DNA of 64,000 nt, from positions 19,243,312 to 19,307,311 of the forward strand of contig NW_020312966.1 of the NCBI RefSeq assembly GCF_003265705.1. Direction: 5' to 3'. The DNA comes from Callorhinus ursinus (taxonomy: Eukaryota; Chordata; Mammalia; Carnivora; Otariidae). Position numbers and translations under genes: made by a program. Below are positions 47,201 to 58,789 of this stretch, in pieces. Each line of letters opens with the position of its first letter. The first letter of the stretch is position 1. The notes under the pieces were generated by a model that searched no databases, was not told where the DNA came from, and worked only from the letters and a program-made list of their open reading frames with translations.

Positions 47201-47479
47201 CCGCACATCGATAACAATGTAGAACTCCCTCCAAAATTAGCCTACGCCGTCACATAAATTGGTTTTCTTTGTGATCTCAAATTGACTTGCAGCTCACTAG
47301 TGAGAAAATAGTTGCTGAGAAGCCGGGGCCTCCAGCTCTCGGATCCTGCCCGCCTTTCATCGTGTAAACAAACGCATCAGATTTAAAGCTTTCCCATAAT
47401 TGTTATGCTAACCTTGGAGCGAAACCTCTCCATTTGCATTTGAAGGAGCTAAATATTAGGCAGGAAAGAAAGTGCTCTT

Positions 47480-47880
47480 TTTGAAAGCCTGAGAAAGTGT
47501 CCCCGCGCGGGGCTGGCCCGCCATCTGGGCCGCAGGCTGGGCGCGCAGCCCCCGCCCCCGCTCCCTGGCAGGGGCGCCGCCGGGGCCGTAATCTGGGGGG
47601 CAGAGCGAGGCGGCGCTGCCTCCGCGGCCTGAATGGGCCGGGGACGTGGGAGCCGGGCGTGCCTGGTGACAGACAGCGTGCCCGGGGCTGCGCTCCCTTT
47701 CCCAGAGCGCATTCCAAAGGCCCACCTATGGGCCACGCGAGCCCGGTCCCCCAGCGCGGAGGGGCGTCCAAGCTGCGGGGCGCAGACCTGGGCTGCGAAG
47801 CAGAAATTCATGTTGGCTAAGCGCTCTGGCCCACTTTGAACTTGAGCATCGTGGAGCACCCCGATGCAGCCCGTCTAGTC
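47480..47880. promoter_or_regulatory. Isolated CpG island
   Basis: About 400 bases of GC-rich DNA with more than 30 CpG dinucleotides by eye, including 'CCCCGCGCGGGG', 'GGGGCGCCGCCGGGGCCG' and 'CCAGCGCGGAGGGGCG'. It is embedded in AT-rich sequence. The high CpG count argues that it escapes germline methylation, as promoters and some developmental enhancers do. GC-box-like 'CCCCGCCCCCG' (about 47549) could bind Sp1. Several frames are open on both strands (for example 47449-47859 and 47497-47820), but GC-rich DNA has few stops, so they are not evidence of protein. No downstream exon or splice structure is recognisable. Candidates are the promoter of a distant gene or lncRNA, or an orphan island. 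Confidence 0.75.
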
Positions 47881-48675
47881 AAGGCTAATGTAAGCACACG
47901 GAAGCACATCAATCTTGGAGTAATTAAAAATAAAAACACTGCGCCATGGGGGTTGTTTAAAGAGAGGAAGGAAGGATCCAACTTCCCATAAACCTATTCT
48001 GGGGGAATAAAGAAAAGCCAGGCATCCCTCTACCTCTTCATGCAACCTGAACACAAAGCGCGTCTACAGAGACTCACGGGGAAATCAGTCCTGGGAGAAT
48101 ATCTAGGGCATCATAAACCAGAAGAACAGAGCTGGAGGGGATAAGATGCTGCGAGAATCCAAGAACATAATTATTTTCTTTTAACACTTCTCATTTTAAT
48201 CTCATTTCTAATCTAACTCAAAGGTGCTTTGATTTTTAAATGATTTTACTGTTGTCAGAATTAGCATTTTTCGCTGGTCCTAGGAGACATTCCAGAGGGG
48301 AACGGTATTTTTATTTTCCTTTTCCCCCCGCCTAGCGTTTGACAAAGGCTTCTCATGCATCGCTGGGCTGTGTTACAAAGTTAGGGGATTTTTCCCTCTC
48401 TCAAAAGAAGATCATTGAGGCTGCAAGTAACCCTGGTAGCTGCTAGGAGATGGAATTCTTTAGGCTAGAACTGCATGTTGCACAAATAACTGGCAAAAAG
48501 AGGAATGTGGGACAGCCCTGGAGTCCCCCACCGAGCAAAAAAGGGCAGCAGTGACCCAACGGGGATCAGGATGGAACACGGAGGTTTTTGTTTTTCCTGC
48601 TCACAAACTAAATATTAGTGTTACCATGTGTTCTATTTATTTCATAAGTATTTATTAAATGGCTGCAAGTTTGTT
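47881..48675. other. Island flank, unique sequence
   Basis: No repeat recognised. Bases 47890-47960 and 48170-48290 are AT-rich with TAATT, TTTAAT and ATTTAAATG motifs next to the CpG island, like the flanks of developmental regulatory DNA. This is inference only. Confidence 0.4.
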
Positions 48676-48679
48676 TGTT

Positions 48680-48900
48680 TGAAGAGTCAAGACCTTGGCC
48701 TCAGACACATCCAGGTTCTAGTTCTGGCTTCTCACACTTACTACCTTCGTGGCCCTAATCAAGTTACTTAGCTTTTCGAAATCCCAGTGTTCTCATCTGT
48801 AAAATGGGTGTATTATCCCCCAACTCAGAGGGCTATTGTCAGAACTGAATAATCCTAGCCTGGCATAAAGTAAACTCTCTATAAATCAGAGCCATTCCTA
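48680..48900 (+). repeat. MIR SINE
   Basis: A well-preserved plus-strand MIR with core and tail: 'CAGGTTCTAGTTCTGGC', 'CACACTTACTACCTTCGTGG', 'AATCAAGTTACTTAGC', 'TCTCATCTGTAAAATGGG' and 'CTAGCCTGGCATAAAGTAAA'. Confidence 0.93.
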
Positions 48901-49274
48901 GGTACATCAGCATCACCATAGCTGTCGTCTTTTCTCTGAAGACTTTAAAATGGATCTTTAAATATATGTATTATGAAGCAAATGAAGGGAGCATTCAAAA
49001 ATACTAATTCATTGCCAGGTTCTGTTCAAGATGCCAGAGATAAACAGAGAAAAGAGAGCAAAGTTCCTCGCTCTCATGGAGCTTATGTTCTAGTTAGGGA
49101 GATAAACAACGGATCAGGGAAGTAATAAATATGATCCCTGCAGACAGCAATACATTCGACCAAGAACATAAGCCAGGGCGTCGGAAAGGAGAGTGACTGC
49201 GTATAGGTGCTGGGGGAGGAGCAAAAGGCTGGTTATCATGAAATGGGCAGAGCACCTCTCAGAAGAAGTGACAT

Positions 49275-49301
49275 GGGGGGGGGGGGGGGGGGGGGGGGGG
49301 G
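49275..49301 (+). repeat. 27-base poly-G run
   Basis: Twenty-seven consecutive G, then T. Such a run can form G-quadruplex and is a common site of sequencing error, so the true length is doubtful. Poly-Gly and poly-Pro frames over it are artefacts. Confidence 0.9.
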
Positions 49302-50063
49302 TGGTCAGCCTGGCAAAAGCAGGCAGGAGAAACAAGCAGGGCCAGATCTTGTGGGGTCAGGAGCTTCACATTCTTCTCAGAGCGGTGAGAGACCATGAGA
49401 AAGTATCGAGCGAGGGAATGACACGATCCGCTATATTATTTAGAAAGGTCACTCTGGCTCCTCTGTGTAAGAGTGGACAATGGGATGCGGTGGTAGAGGA
49501 GGATAGGGTGAAAGTGGTCTTTAGCCTGGGCTACACCTGCAAAGCTTCTACAAAACCAAGCCCCACCTGCCTGCATGGAGGAGAGCCCAGGCATTTTTGT
49601 TTTCTTGCTTTGTTCTGGTTTTAAACTCCCGTGCGATCCTAATGTACAGTGAGACTTGAAAAACACTAATTTTGCAGGTATTTCAACTGTCCTGCAAAGA
49701 ACGATGTGATCGTAGAGATGCTAAGAGGTGGTCATAGGAGAGGTCTTGGAGGGGAAGCTGATCAACCTGCGAGTGGATTGGAAGTGACGGGATGGGTGGG
49801 AAGAGAAAGATAGCAACGAGGAACGACCTTAAAGTGGAGACAGTAGTACAGAAGGTGATTCCACTTACTGGGAGGAAAAAAATGAAGTCAAAGCAGGCCG
49901 GAGAATTCGAAGCCAGATTGCTGATGACTGGAAACAAGAATACTCACTATGTGTTGTATACAACACTTATTTGGCATATGTTAATAAAATAATAATGTAA
50001 TTATTCTGTGGAGGTATCTAGCAGGCAGTTGATTTGAGAACCAGGACAGAACTCTAAATGTAT

Positions 50064-50275
50064 CAGTGCTGCCCAAAAGAACTTTCTGTGACTATGGAAA
50101 TGCTCTATAGAGACACTGTCCGAAGCAGTGGCCACTCAGCACATGCGGACCTCGAGCACTTGAAATACGGCTAAGCTAGTGGGACTGGGGCACTGACGTC
50201 TCATTTTATTTTAATTAATTTAAATTTAAATAGCTCTATGTGGCAAGTGGCTGCTCCCCTGTTGGAAAAATGTAG
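50064..50275. mobile_element. hAT-type DNA transposon fossil
   Basis: It begins 'CAGTGCTGCCCAAAAGAAC', close to the hAT terminal sequence CAGYGCTGTCCAATAG. It contains 'CGAGCACTTGAAATACGGCT' and 'ATTTAAATTTAAATAGC' and ends in a diverged complement of the terminus. About 210 bp, non-autonomous. Subfamily uncertain (MER3/MER33/MER58 group). Confidence 0.65.
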
Positions 50276-51075
50276 GGTATGTGTGGATGATTCCCATATC
50301 TGTGTATGTGGCCGGAACGTCTTCTTTCAGACTCGGATACCTTCTCATCACTTGCCCTGGCAACAGATTGAAGCCTCTGTCATCTTCAGCCTGGGTTACA
50401 GACATTAGATTACTGGTCACACTACGTCTCCCTGATCTTCTTCTATCCTATAGTCTCAAACAGCAGCTGAAACCACCTTCACAACTGGAGTCCCATCGTG
50501 TATGCCTTCGTTTAAAGCCTTCCAGTGGCCACCATCTCAACAGAGGAAAAGCCAACATCCTTTGACCAGCACACCCAAACCCTGCATCATCTGACCCCTT
50601 CTTTGCTTCTCCAGCTCTACTTCCCTCCCACCTTTCTGCACTCCTCCTCCGTCCACCCCACCCCACTTCCACTTTCTATCGTGCTATGAAATTAACTCAG
50701 GTATCTTGGTTTTTTTTTTTTTTAAAGATTTTATTTATTTATTTGACAGAGAGAGAGAGAGGACAAGTAGGCAGAGAGGCAGGCAGAGGGAGAGGGAGAA
50801 GCAGACTCTCCACTGAGCAGGGAGCCCGATGTGGGGCTCGATCCCAGGACCCTGGGATCATGACCTGAGCCGAAGGCAGCCGCTTAACCACCCGAGCCAC
50901 CCAGGCGCCCCCTCAGGTATCTTGTTAATTGTCCGCCCTCCCTTACTAGAAACAGGCTCTATGAGGGTGGGGATTTATGATGACTTTGTTCACTATTGTG
51001 TCCCCTAGTATGAAGAACGCAGTAGCTTGGCACGTACTAGGCACCTAATAAATACCTACCGAATGACTGAATCAC
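50276..51075 (+). repeat. L2 LINE remnant nested in opposite L2
   Basis: Plus-strand L2: 'GATGATTCCCATATCTGTG', 'CATCATCTGACCCCTTC', 'TCTATGAGGGTGGGGATTTA' and 'TACTAGGCACCTAATAAATA' follow the consensus to its 3' end, with internal deletions. A SINE splits it at 50709-50911. It lies between pieces of a minus-strand L2, so it either inserted there or was brought in by rearrangement. Confidence 0.75.
50709..50911 (-). mobile_element. Young carnivore tRNA-SINE, mustelid-like
   Basis: A near-consensus minus-strand SINE with an intact head ('GAGCCACCCAGGCGCCCC'), 'GATCATGACCTGAGCCGAAG', 'AAAGATTTTATTTATTTATT' and a poly-T. The 13-base duplication CTCAGGTATCTTG is identical at 50696-50708 and 50912-50924. 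The stretch 'ACAAGTAGGCAGAGAGGCAG' resembles the form common in mustelid genomes. It is among the youngest-looking insertions in the window. Confidence 0.96.
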
Positions 51076-51165
51076 AATATAGATAATATATGCTCCCCCA
51101 GTCACCTAGAAAGACTATACACAGAGAACAGAAAAGCCTCCAGACTGAGCCCTGGGACTCTCCAA

Positions 51166-51440
51166 CAGCCCTGTCCAATATGGTAGCCACATGTGGCTTT
51201 GGAGCCTAGTCCAAATTAATTATAAAATACCCACCAAATTGGGAAGAATGTAAGGCATCTCATTAACTATTTATATTGATGACTTATTGAAATAAAATTT
51301 TGGATATACTAGGTTAATCAAAATGTATTCTTAAAATTTATTTCACCTGTTTCTTTTTACCTTTTTAATGGGAAAATTAAATACTAGGAAATTTGAAATC
51401 ATCCGTGTGGCTCCTGTTATATTTCTATTAGACACATGGC
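51166..51440 (-). mobile_element. MER3-type hAT DNA transposon
   Basis: Terminal 'CAGCCCTGTCCAATATGGTA' at the left and 'TTCTATTAGACAC' at the right form inverted ends. The interior has 'GGTAGCCACATGTGGCT', 'AAGGCATCTCATTAA' and 'TTATTTCACCTGTTTCTTTT', as in the complement of MER3. Inserted in the minus-strand L2. The 8-bp duplication is not clear. Confidence 0.8.
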
Positions 51441-51869
51441 TTTAGAAACTGAGAGGAGAAGAAAAGCCAGCAGGGGATAGTGTCCTGTGAGCAAAAGAAG
51501 ATATCAAGCAAGTATGGCACATGGAAGATTAGAGAAATAATTGTGTCCAATAGGAGAGAACAGTTAACTACACCATATGAGTACTCTGAAGATGGAGAAC
51601 TGGCCAAGGGATTTGGCAAGATGGAGATCACTGTCAACCTTGAGAAGGGTGGATTTGGAGAAATGAGTGGACAGAAGCTCAAGTGGAAAGAGTCGGAATA
51701 CAAAGTGATGAGGTAGAGACAACCCTCTCAAGAATGGTTGCTATGAGAAATGGGAAGCTTCTTGGCCACAGAGAGAGAGAGAGAAAATTAAAAATGGGAG
51801 ATATTTTGATAGCTGAAGGAAATGATCAAAGATAGCCCCAAACTGGAAAATGTAGGCTAAGTACAGAGT

Positions 51870-52015
51870 GTAGAAACATAGCATTTTAAGTCTGAAAGGG
51901 CCCTTGAACTTCATCTTAGACATTATAGGTAAGGACTTTGAGGTCCAAACAGGTGAAAGACTTGTCAATGCCATACAACAGATCAGAAACCAGAACCAGA
52001 AACACAGTCTATGAA
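51870..52015 (-). repeat. Ancient SINE fragment (MIR or related)
   Basis: 'GTCTGAAAGGGCCCTTGAAC', 'CATCTTAGACATTATAGG' and 'AGACTTGTCAATGCC' have the order of the ancient SINE class also seen at 16330-16500. Confidence 0.45.
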
Positions 52016-52149
52016 TTATAACTTGCAAAATCTCATTTCCGCAGAGAAAAACATTCAAATCCTAATACATTTGACCCAAAGTATGTTTCCTCTTGTAAAG
52101 CAGAACATTTATGTGATTATTAATGGTCCATTAAGAGCTAACATATAAA

Positions 52150-52365
52150 AATAATACCTAACATTTATTGAATACTGTGTGCTATGTGGCTGGTATTTTA
52201 CATATATTTAATAGTAATCCATGGAATAATCCCATGATGTAGATACATATTACACCAGTTTTATAAATCAGAAAAACAAAATTTCAAGAGGGTTAGTTAT
52301 TCATACACATAACTTCTTGGAGCCAAAGTTTATAGTCTTTTCAATATATCATATGGCCTCACAAT
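52150..52365 (-). repeat. MIR SINE
   Basis: Complement of MIR: 'CATTTATTGAATACTGTGTG', 'GGTATTTTACATATATTTAA', 'CCAGTTTTATAAATCAG' and 'CAAGAGGGTTAGTTATTC'. Confidence 0.78.
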
Positions 52366-52369
52366 CATA

Positions 52370-53625
52370 ATTTTTTTTTACCTGGAAATCATCCTCCAAT
52401 AGGACAAAATACCCAAATTTGCCAACTGATATAAATGAAAACTAATATCCAAATTAATCAATAATATCCATTTGTAAGTCAAGTATTTCTTCTCCTAAAT
52501 ATTTGTTTGCCACTATGCATCCAAGGTCTGAACTCAAACAAAAATTTTAATTTTTTGGCCCATCTTACAGCTCTGAGCAAAAACAGTGGCACAATCATGG
52601 TGAGGTTTCCCTTTGGGTTTTCTGCAAGAAAACTTTCCTAAAGAAAAGTCCCATCAAGTGAAAATGATCTTATGTGCCACTGGTATAGAATGACTGAATG
52701 TCTCCACTGGAATAGCTTCAATAATTCTCTGTGAATTGGATAAGATGAAAAGATTCACGTTCAGGGATGAAAGCTCATCTGCACTTTATACCTAGACATT
52801 TCATACCGGCGACCATGTACAACTCTATAGTAGAATAAAAAACACCTCTGGGTAATCACATGTGCAAAATTTAAATTAACTGCAGTGCTCAGAGAAGGGT
52901 AGAAATGAGAGGTTCTGGTAAATTTTATTTTCTGCTCAACCTGAGGTCAACAAAACAAATACTTCGTATTCCAGCTCTGCTGAAAATCTTCTTCACATGC
53001 CTACGTCTTCTTTCCTTACTGTCTAGGAAATTAAACATAATTTGATCTTTTTCTTAATGATTCAGTATTTTTCAGTGCTTGAGGGCATGTTCAATATTAT
53101 GTTATGTTCAATAACATCTCACAATAGATATCTAGGACTTAACGTATGGAAAGAGGGAATGTAGGGAAGGAAATTTTACAAAGTATATTTCCATGAACTT
53201 CATAGGAACATGTTTATTTATAATTTGCTTCTTTTTGCTAAAGGTTGGGTAGAATAAAACTTCAAGTAATGAGGTTATCTGGTAATTCAACTTTTATCAC
53301 CCAGTTTTTATCTCTTGGAAACTAAGATGATACAACACTGCTAACTCATAAAAAATATGGTATATATTAAAGGATTTTGGTTTTGGGTTTTGTTGTTATA
53401 ACATTACTGGTGGGTGTGTGCTAACCTTGCCATTGTCCTCACTTAGAAATTGTTATGAACAATGATACTTGTTCTTAGGATGATTAGTCTGGGGCAATAA
53501 GTCTGTGGCCACAAAGAGGCAAACTTTCACATATCAGTAGATTGAATGAATAACCTGGTCTCACAGAGAGGAAAGATATGTGCCATAGGTGAGCCCCATC
53601 CCATATCTACTTTCCACTCAGCCTC
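52370..53625. other. AT-rich unique sequence, no gene seen
   Basis: About 1.25 kb with no recognised repeat and no frame with family features. Confidence 0.45.
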
Positions 53626-53629
53626 CACA

Positions 53630-54960
53630 TCAGTACCAATCCTTCTCCAAGTCCAAGCCCAGTCCCTATATTACACATTCTCTGCACTTGTTTCTCTTTA
53701 TCAGCATTCAAACTGGCTCAGGTATTGCCACTTATAAACTTTGCTCACCCCGACTCTACTTCTTACCACAATTTTGCCTACCAATCCACTGTCTCTGGTT
53801 CCTCTCACATGTTCATCTTGAGGACTTTCCATCTTTACTTTTCTTAACTTCCTATGGGTCTCTGACACAATTAGATCTTTCCATCTGGAAACTCTCTTCC
53901 CCAAACTACCACTTTACCTTTTCTTCTTTTATCTCCTCCTCCTGCTCTGACCATATCTTAGTCTCCCTTCCTAGTTCTTCTCCTTGTGCCCCTAGAGATT
54001 GGTGCCCAGAGCTTCATCCTCAGCTCTCTTTTGTCTTCCTCCTCCATTTCTTCCTTCGGTTCTTCCTTCCATTACCCAAACTTTAACTGCCACAGATCCA
54101 CTGATAACTCAGAAGTTCAGTCACTCCCCTGAGCTCCAAATGAGTATACCTAAGCAGCCTCCTGGGCAAGTCCACCTGGATATTCTGGAAGTGATCTCAA
54201 AGGTAATAGAGCCAAAGGACGCCCACTAGCCCAAGGTTTTCCTTTAACAGTTAATGGGGCCAACCAATTACGTAGTCACTCAGTCAGTCCCCTGGAATCC
54301 CATTTTTTCCTCAAACACTCAGCTGATTTTAGCTCAGACATAGAGCAAATCTGTCCTTCCCTCAAAGCTGGTATGCAACCTTAATTCAGACTCACAAACT
54401 TCCCCTCTGGTTTTCCTCTTGCCGCCTGCTCATCGCTCCTGTCCACCTTATACACAGTTCACAGGGGCATCTCTCCAAAACACAAATTTCAACTATTATT
54501 GCTCCTTCTTTGTGGACCACCTCCTCCATCTTTGGGGATCACTTCTTCAACCCAACCCATGGAATAAAGTCCTGAATATTTTTCAGAGCATGTCATGCCC
54601 TTCACATCTGGCCTTAACCTTCAACCCCCCACGCCCAAAGCCTTTGCACACACACCTGCCAACTGTCATCTCCCACTTTCTGCTTAACACACTCCTGATT
54701 GTCTCACCCCCCTGGAACTCCTATTCAACCTTCAAGACATCTTGTCAATATCTCTTTTATAGCACTTGTTATATTGAATTATAATGATTAATTTACACAT
54801 CTCCTCCCCCTATATAGTGTTGTAATTATTAAAAGACATAAACTGCTTAATGATAGGGATGATGTTGTTTTCTCCATTGTATCCACTATCTATCATAGTA
54901 CTTATACTTAGTAGGTACTCAACAAATGTATTGGAATTGAATGGTTTAGTGGTGAACTCA
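53630..54960 (+). repeat. L2 LINE, long 3' half with open RT remnant
   Basis: L2 consensus text in order: 'TGCCCAGAGCTTCATCCTCA', 'AACTTTAACTGCCACAG', 'CACTCCCCTGAGCTCC', 'AAAGCCTTTGCACACACACC' and 'TAGTAGGTACTCAACAAATG' at the 3' end. A frame of 165 codons (53589-54086) is open across the part corresponding to the L2 RT region. It is Ser/Leu/Pro-rich from the pyrimidine-rich strand and is not a functional gene. Confidence 0.8.
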
Positions 54961-54964
54961 GTCT

Positions 54965-57265
54965 AAATGATATAACATGTCTGGTCCAATGAGTTAATTT
55001 TCATTGTCTACCCTTTCATTGTTCACGACAGGTATTCTCCTAGAGATAAGGGAGAGGTGATTTCTGATTTCAGACACAGGGTGCGTCTTCCTGATTTGTG
55101 AGGAAAAGAACTACCCTTGTTTTCTTCACTTTCTCAGGGAATAAATTGCATTACATAACTGTGGGGCCAACACGCTTTTTAAGGGCATACTTTGTTGACA
55201 TGTTCAAACCTTCCTTGTGTCTCCTGTTATTCTCCTCTGAGCCTGTCTGCCCTTTTTCAAAAGAGAAAACACCACAGAGCATTTCTGTAATAATATGGTG
55301 TATATTATCACGTTAGCCACAGTAATAATAAAAGTAGCTATATAATCAGATTATACTTTGCCTCATAGCCATAGAAATAATGGGGTTTTATCAGGAAATT
55401 TTTATAACCAAATGGAAATTCACTAATGCAATAGGAAGTTATCAAACATAATGTAATTCAGGAGTCCCAAACTGCTAATGTCTCGGTAGGTGAAGGAGGA
55501 GAAAAAAAGCTATTTTATTATAATGAATCTCTTAACAGAGACATGCTTATTATTTTTGTTAAAATGCTTGGCATATGTTTTTTTCTCCCGTGTAATCATT
55601 TCTGGTCTTGTTTCATTTTGTTTTTACTTGGATGCTTTTTTATGAAGAGTCTCTTTGAGTATCAAAATAAAATTAAAGTGATTCAGTGATCAGGGTGTTA
55701 TTAAGTAGAAGAAATCATCCCAATTTTGAAAATAGGGACTTATACTTTCAAACTGCTAAGAGAGTTTTAAAAAGGCTCCCATAAATGTAATATACACAAC
55801 AGAGTATCAGTGTGGCCACATGTTGTGGGAAGTGACAGGCTTTCTACTCAGGTGCATGAACTAACGAGCAAGAAAACATACAACATGTCAAATAGTCAGT
55901 GCTCAAATCCCATCAGAGCTTTTACCTCAGTTTCCATCTAAAGACTATTAACAAATATGCAAAATCTAGGTAGGTACAATTTTTGCCTTTACTAAACAAT
56001 GGCTTCGTGACAATCATATCAAATTCAAAGAAAAATATTAAATGGTTTTTCTACTTCATCATAAATCAAATTCCTACTGGAATTCAAAGGAGGTTTTGGT
56101 TTTTTTTTTTTATTTTATTTTCCTTTCTCTAAAACAATTTTTTCCTTAGTCCAGAATTGGGAACAGAGGGTAAGTGATTACACACACATATACACATACA
56201 TACATACACATATATATAACAGATAGCTGGTGATCTGTTATCCTGAAAGTTTTGAAAGGGAGATGTTTATTTATCTCAATGGCCTCCTCCACTCTGGTAT
56301 AGCTACTTCTCCTTTTGCCCTGAAATCCAACCACTTGGGAACACACAATAATTAGATAACAATTGTGAGCCATGAAAATGTACTTAAGGTAGACTAGAAA
56401 TACTCATTTCAACCACTTAGACATATTTGCTATTTTGTCATTTTGATCAATGTTTTCTATCCAGTTTTGTGTTCAACCAGAATATTCCTACTGTTCAGGT
56501 TCAGGATCTGATTTGTTCTGGGGGGCTACATCTATACACATCAGCTCCTCTTCTCTGGATGAGACAGTCTCCCCTCCAACACCTAACTATAGCACAAAAG
56601 GAGGATGTGATCTGGTAACAATACAACCAGATATAATTACTTATAATATTTAGGATCATGCTTTCCAAATATAGTACAAACACATTCTATGTGGTAGGAT
56701 AGATGGTGGGGGTGTTTAGAGGATATCCCTATACCCAATTTGGGGTGAGGATAGGTGGTGTTAATTCAAAATTATATATCTAGGAAAAAATCATCTTCAT
56801 CTGCAGTTTGAGGACAAAGGGAATGGAGTAATCAAACTCTTCAGGAAGCATCTTTGTATATGCAGAATCAAAAGAGAAAGCCAGTTTTCTGTCCTTCAGA
56901 ACAATCCCTTCATCCTAGCAGGTAGGAAGTTCAAGGTTCCATAAAGTGTTCAATGTCTCCAACAATATTCTCACGGCTCAGGTTCTTTTTCTTTGCCATT
57001 AGATACTGTTGCTTTAGTCACTTAAGTGTATTTCTGTCCAGGTTTGGACTCGCTGCCCTCCTCTATGTATATATTTCATGATCTGTTTCTCAGAGCACTG
57101 TGGCCCAATGTGAAGGGGAGTGGTCATGTGACAGCTCATGTAAATGACAGAATGTTCTCATTCAAGGGACACTGTATTTAAATACCCCGATTCGATGAAG
57201 AGTAAAGATTTGTAATGAATCACTCCTCCTTCAGTAATACTGACTTCTCAACCCCAGAGTTTTGA
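54965..57265. other. AT-rich unique sequence, no gene seen
   Basis: About 2.3 kb. It holds a T run (56098-56112) and a CACA/TACATA low-complexity tract at about 56178-56218. Paired short frames on both strands around 56427-56683 mirror one another and are not supported. Confidence 0.45.
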
Positions 57266-57269
57266 AATT

Positions 57270-58655
57270 CCTGTATGAGTAAAAGAACACCGAAAACCAT
57301 AAAATTCTTATAAGAAAACATAGGTGGCAAACTCCTTGGCAATGACCTTTTGGATTTGATCCCAAAAGGAAAAAGAGACAAAAGCAAAAATAAACAAGTG
57401 GGACTACATCAAACTAAAAATTTCTGCACAGCAAAGGAAACCATCAACAAAATGAAAAGGCAACCTACCAAATGAGAGGCAAATATTTGCAAATCATATA
57501 TCTGATAAAGTGTAGGGAGTTAATATTCAAAATATATAAAGAATTCATACAACTCAATAGTTTAAAAAAATTCTATTAAAATATGGGATGAGTATCTGAA
57601 TAGATAGACATTTTCTTTTCCAAAGACATCCTAATACCCAAGAGATACATGAAAAGATGCTCAACATCACTGATCATCAGGGGAATACAAATCAAAACCA
57701 CAGTGAGATATCACTTCACACCTGTTAGAATGGCTATTATCAAAAAGATAAGCGATAATAAGTATTGGCAAGGATGTGGAGAAAAGGGAACAACTGGGCA
57801 CTGTTGGTGGAATGTAAATTGGTGCAGCCACTATGAAAAACAGTATGGAATTTCCTCAAAAAAACTAAAAATAGAAATACCATATGATCCACCAATTCCT
57901 CTTCTAGGAATACACCCAAAGGAAATGAAGTCACTGTCTCAAAGAGATATCTGCTTCACCACGTTCATTGCAACATTATTTACAACAGTGAAGACATGGA
58001 AATAATAAGTTTCCACTGATGGATAAATGGATAAAGAAAATGTGATATATATATTATATATATATATACTTGTATATATACCACATATTCATATATATGA
58101 ATATCATTCAGCTGCTGTAAAATAGAAGAAAATGCTGAAAATGCTACTCTTTGGGACAACATGGGTGGACCTTGAGGGCATTATGCTATGTGAGATAAGT
58201 CTGAGAAAGACAAATACTGTATTATCTTACTTATATGCGAAATCTAAGAAAACCAAATTCATAGAAACAAAGAGTAAATTGGTGGTTGCCAGAAGTGGGG
58301 GGTTTGGGGGTAGGGGAAATGGGTGGAAGCAGTCAGAAGGTAAAAACTTCCACTTATAGGATAAATAAATTTTGGAACTGTAATGTACAACATGGTGACT
58401 ATAGTTAACAATGCTGTTTAGTATATTTGAAAGTTGCTAGAAGAGTAGGACTTAAAAATTCTTATCACAAGAAAAAAGTATAACGTGAGATGATGGGTGT
58501 GAATCAAACTTATTATGGTAGTCATTTTGCAATGTATACTTTAATTTCATAATAATCATTGCACATATATCAAATCATTATGTTGTATACCTTCAATTAA
58601 TACAATGTTATATGTTGATTATATCTCAGTAAAACTGGGGGGAGAAAAGATTACA
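57270..58655 (+). mobile_element. L1MA-type L1 3' fragment
   Basis: It starts in C-terminal ORF2 ('AAACAAGTGGGACTACATCA'), passes 'GGATGTGGAGAAAAGGG', 'CCAACCATA'-region counterparts such as 'ACCATATGATCCACCAATTC', and 'GGGACAACATGGGTGGACCT', and ends in an L1MA 3'UTR ('CATGGTGACTATAGTTAAC'). A 118-codon frame (57649-58005) is a piece of ORF2. A TA-rich expansion lies at 58043-58110. Near relative of the L1 at 2050-5625. Confidence 0.87.
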
Positions 58656-58789
58656 GGCACACAAGTCACAAAAGCATAGACTTCCTTTTTCCTGTCTTTC
58701 TATATTTTGTGCAGTATAAATTTCTTTAGTAGAGAAATCACCCTTTTGTAATTGTTGCCTGCTTATCAGTAGCCCAGAGATTTAGAATA

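Larger units (their letters stand above)
49000..51770 (-). repeat. Ancient L2 LINE split by later insertions
   Basis: Minus-strand L2 in three parts. The first (about 49000-50060) holds the 3' end ('CTCATGGAGCTTATGTTCTA', 'GGTCACTCTGGCTCC', 'AGGCAGTTGATTTGAGA'). The second (about 51110-51165) has 'CTGAGCCCTGGGACTCTCCA'. The third (about 51441-51770) has 'GATTTGGCAAGATGGAGATC' and 'AACCCTCTCAAGAATGG'. The order fits one element interrupted at 50064-51075 and at 51166-51440. The protein region has decayed. A 27-base G run lies inside. Confidence 0.72.

Noticed and set aside
47403..47859. Several long open frames on both strands over the CpG island (up to 136 codons)
   Set aside because: GC-rich DNA has few stop codons. 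The frames overlap on opposite strands, are Pro/Arg/Gly/Ala-rich and show no domain or splice structure.
49114..49624. Poly-Gly and poly-Pro frames around 49270-49300 (including a 143-codon frame)
   Set aside because: They are produced by the 27-base G run within an L2 remnant.
53589..54086. 165-codon open frame
   Set aside because: It lies mostly in an L2 LINE remnant on its pyrimidine-rich strand. The composition is Ser/Leu/Pro and there is no intact L2 reverse transcriptase.
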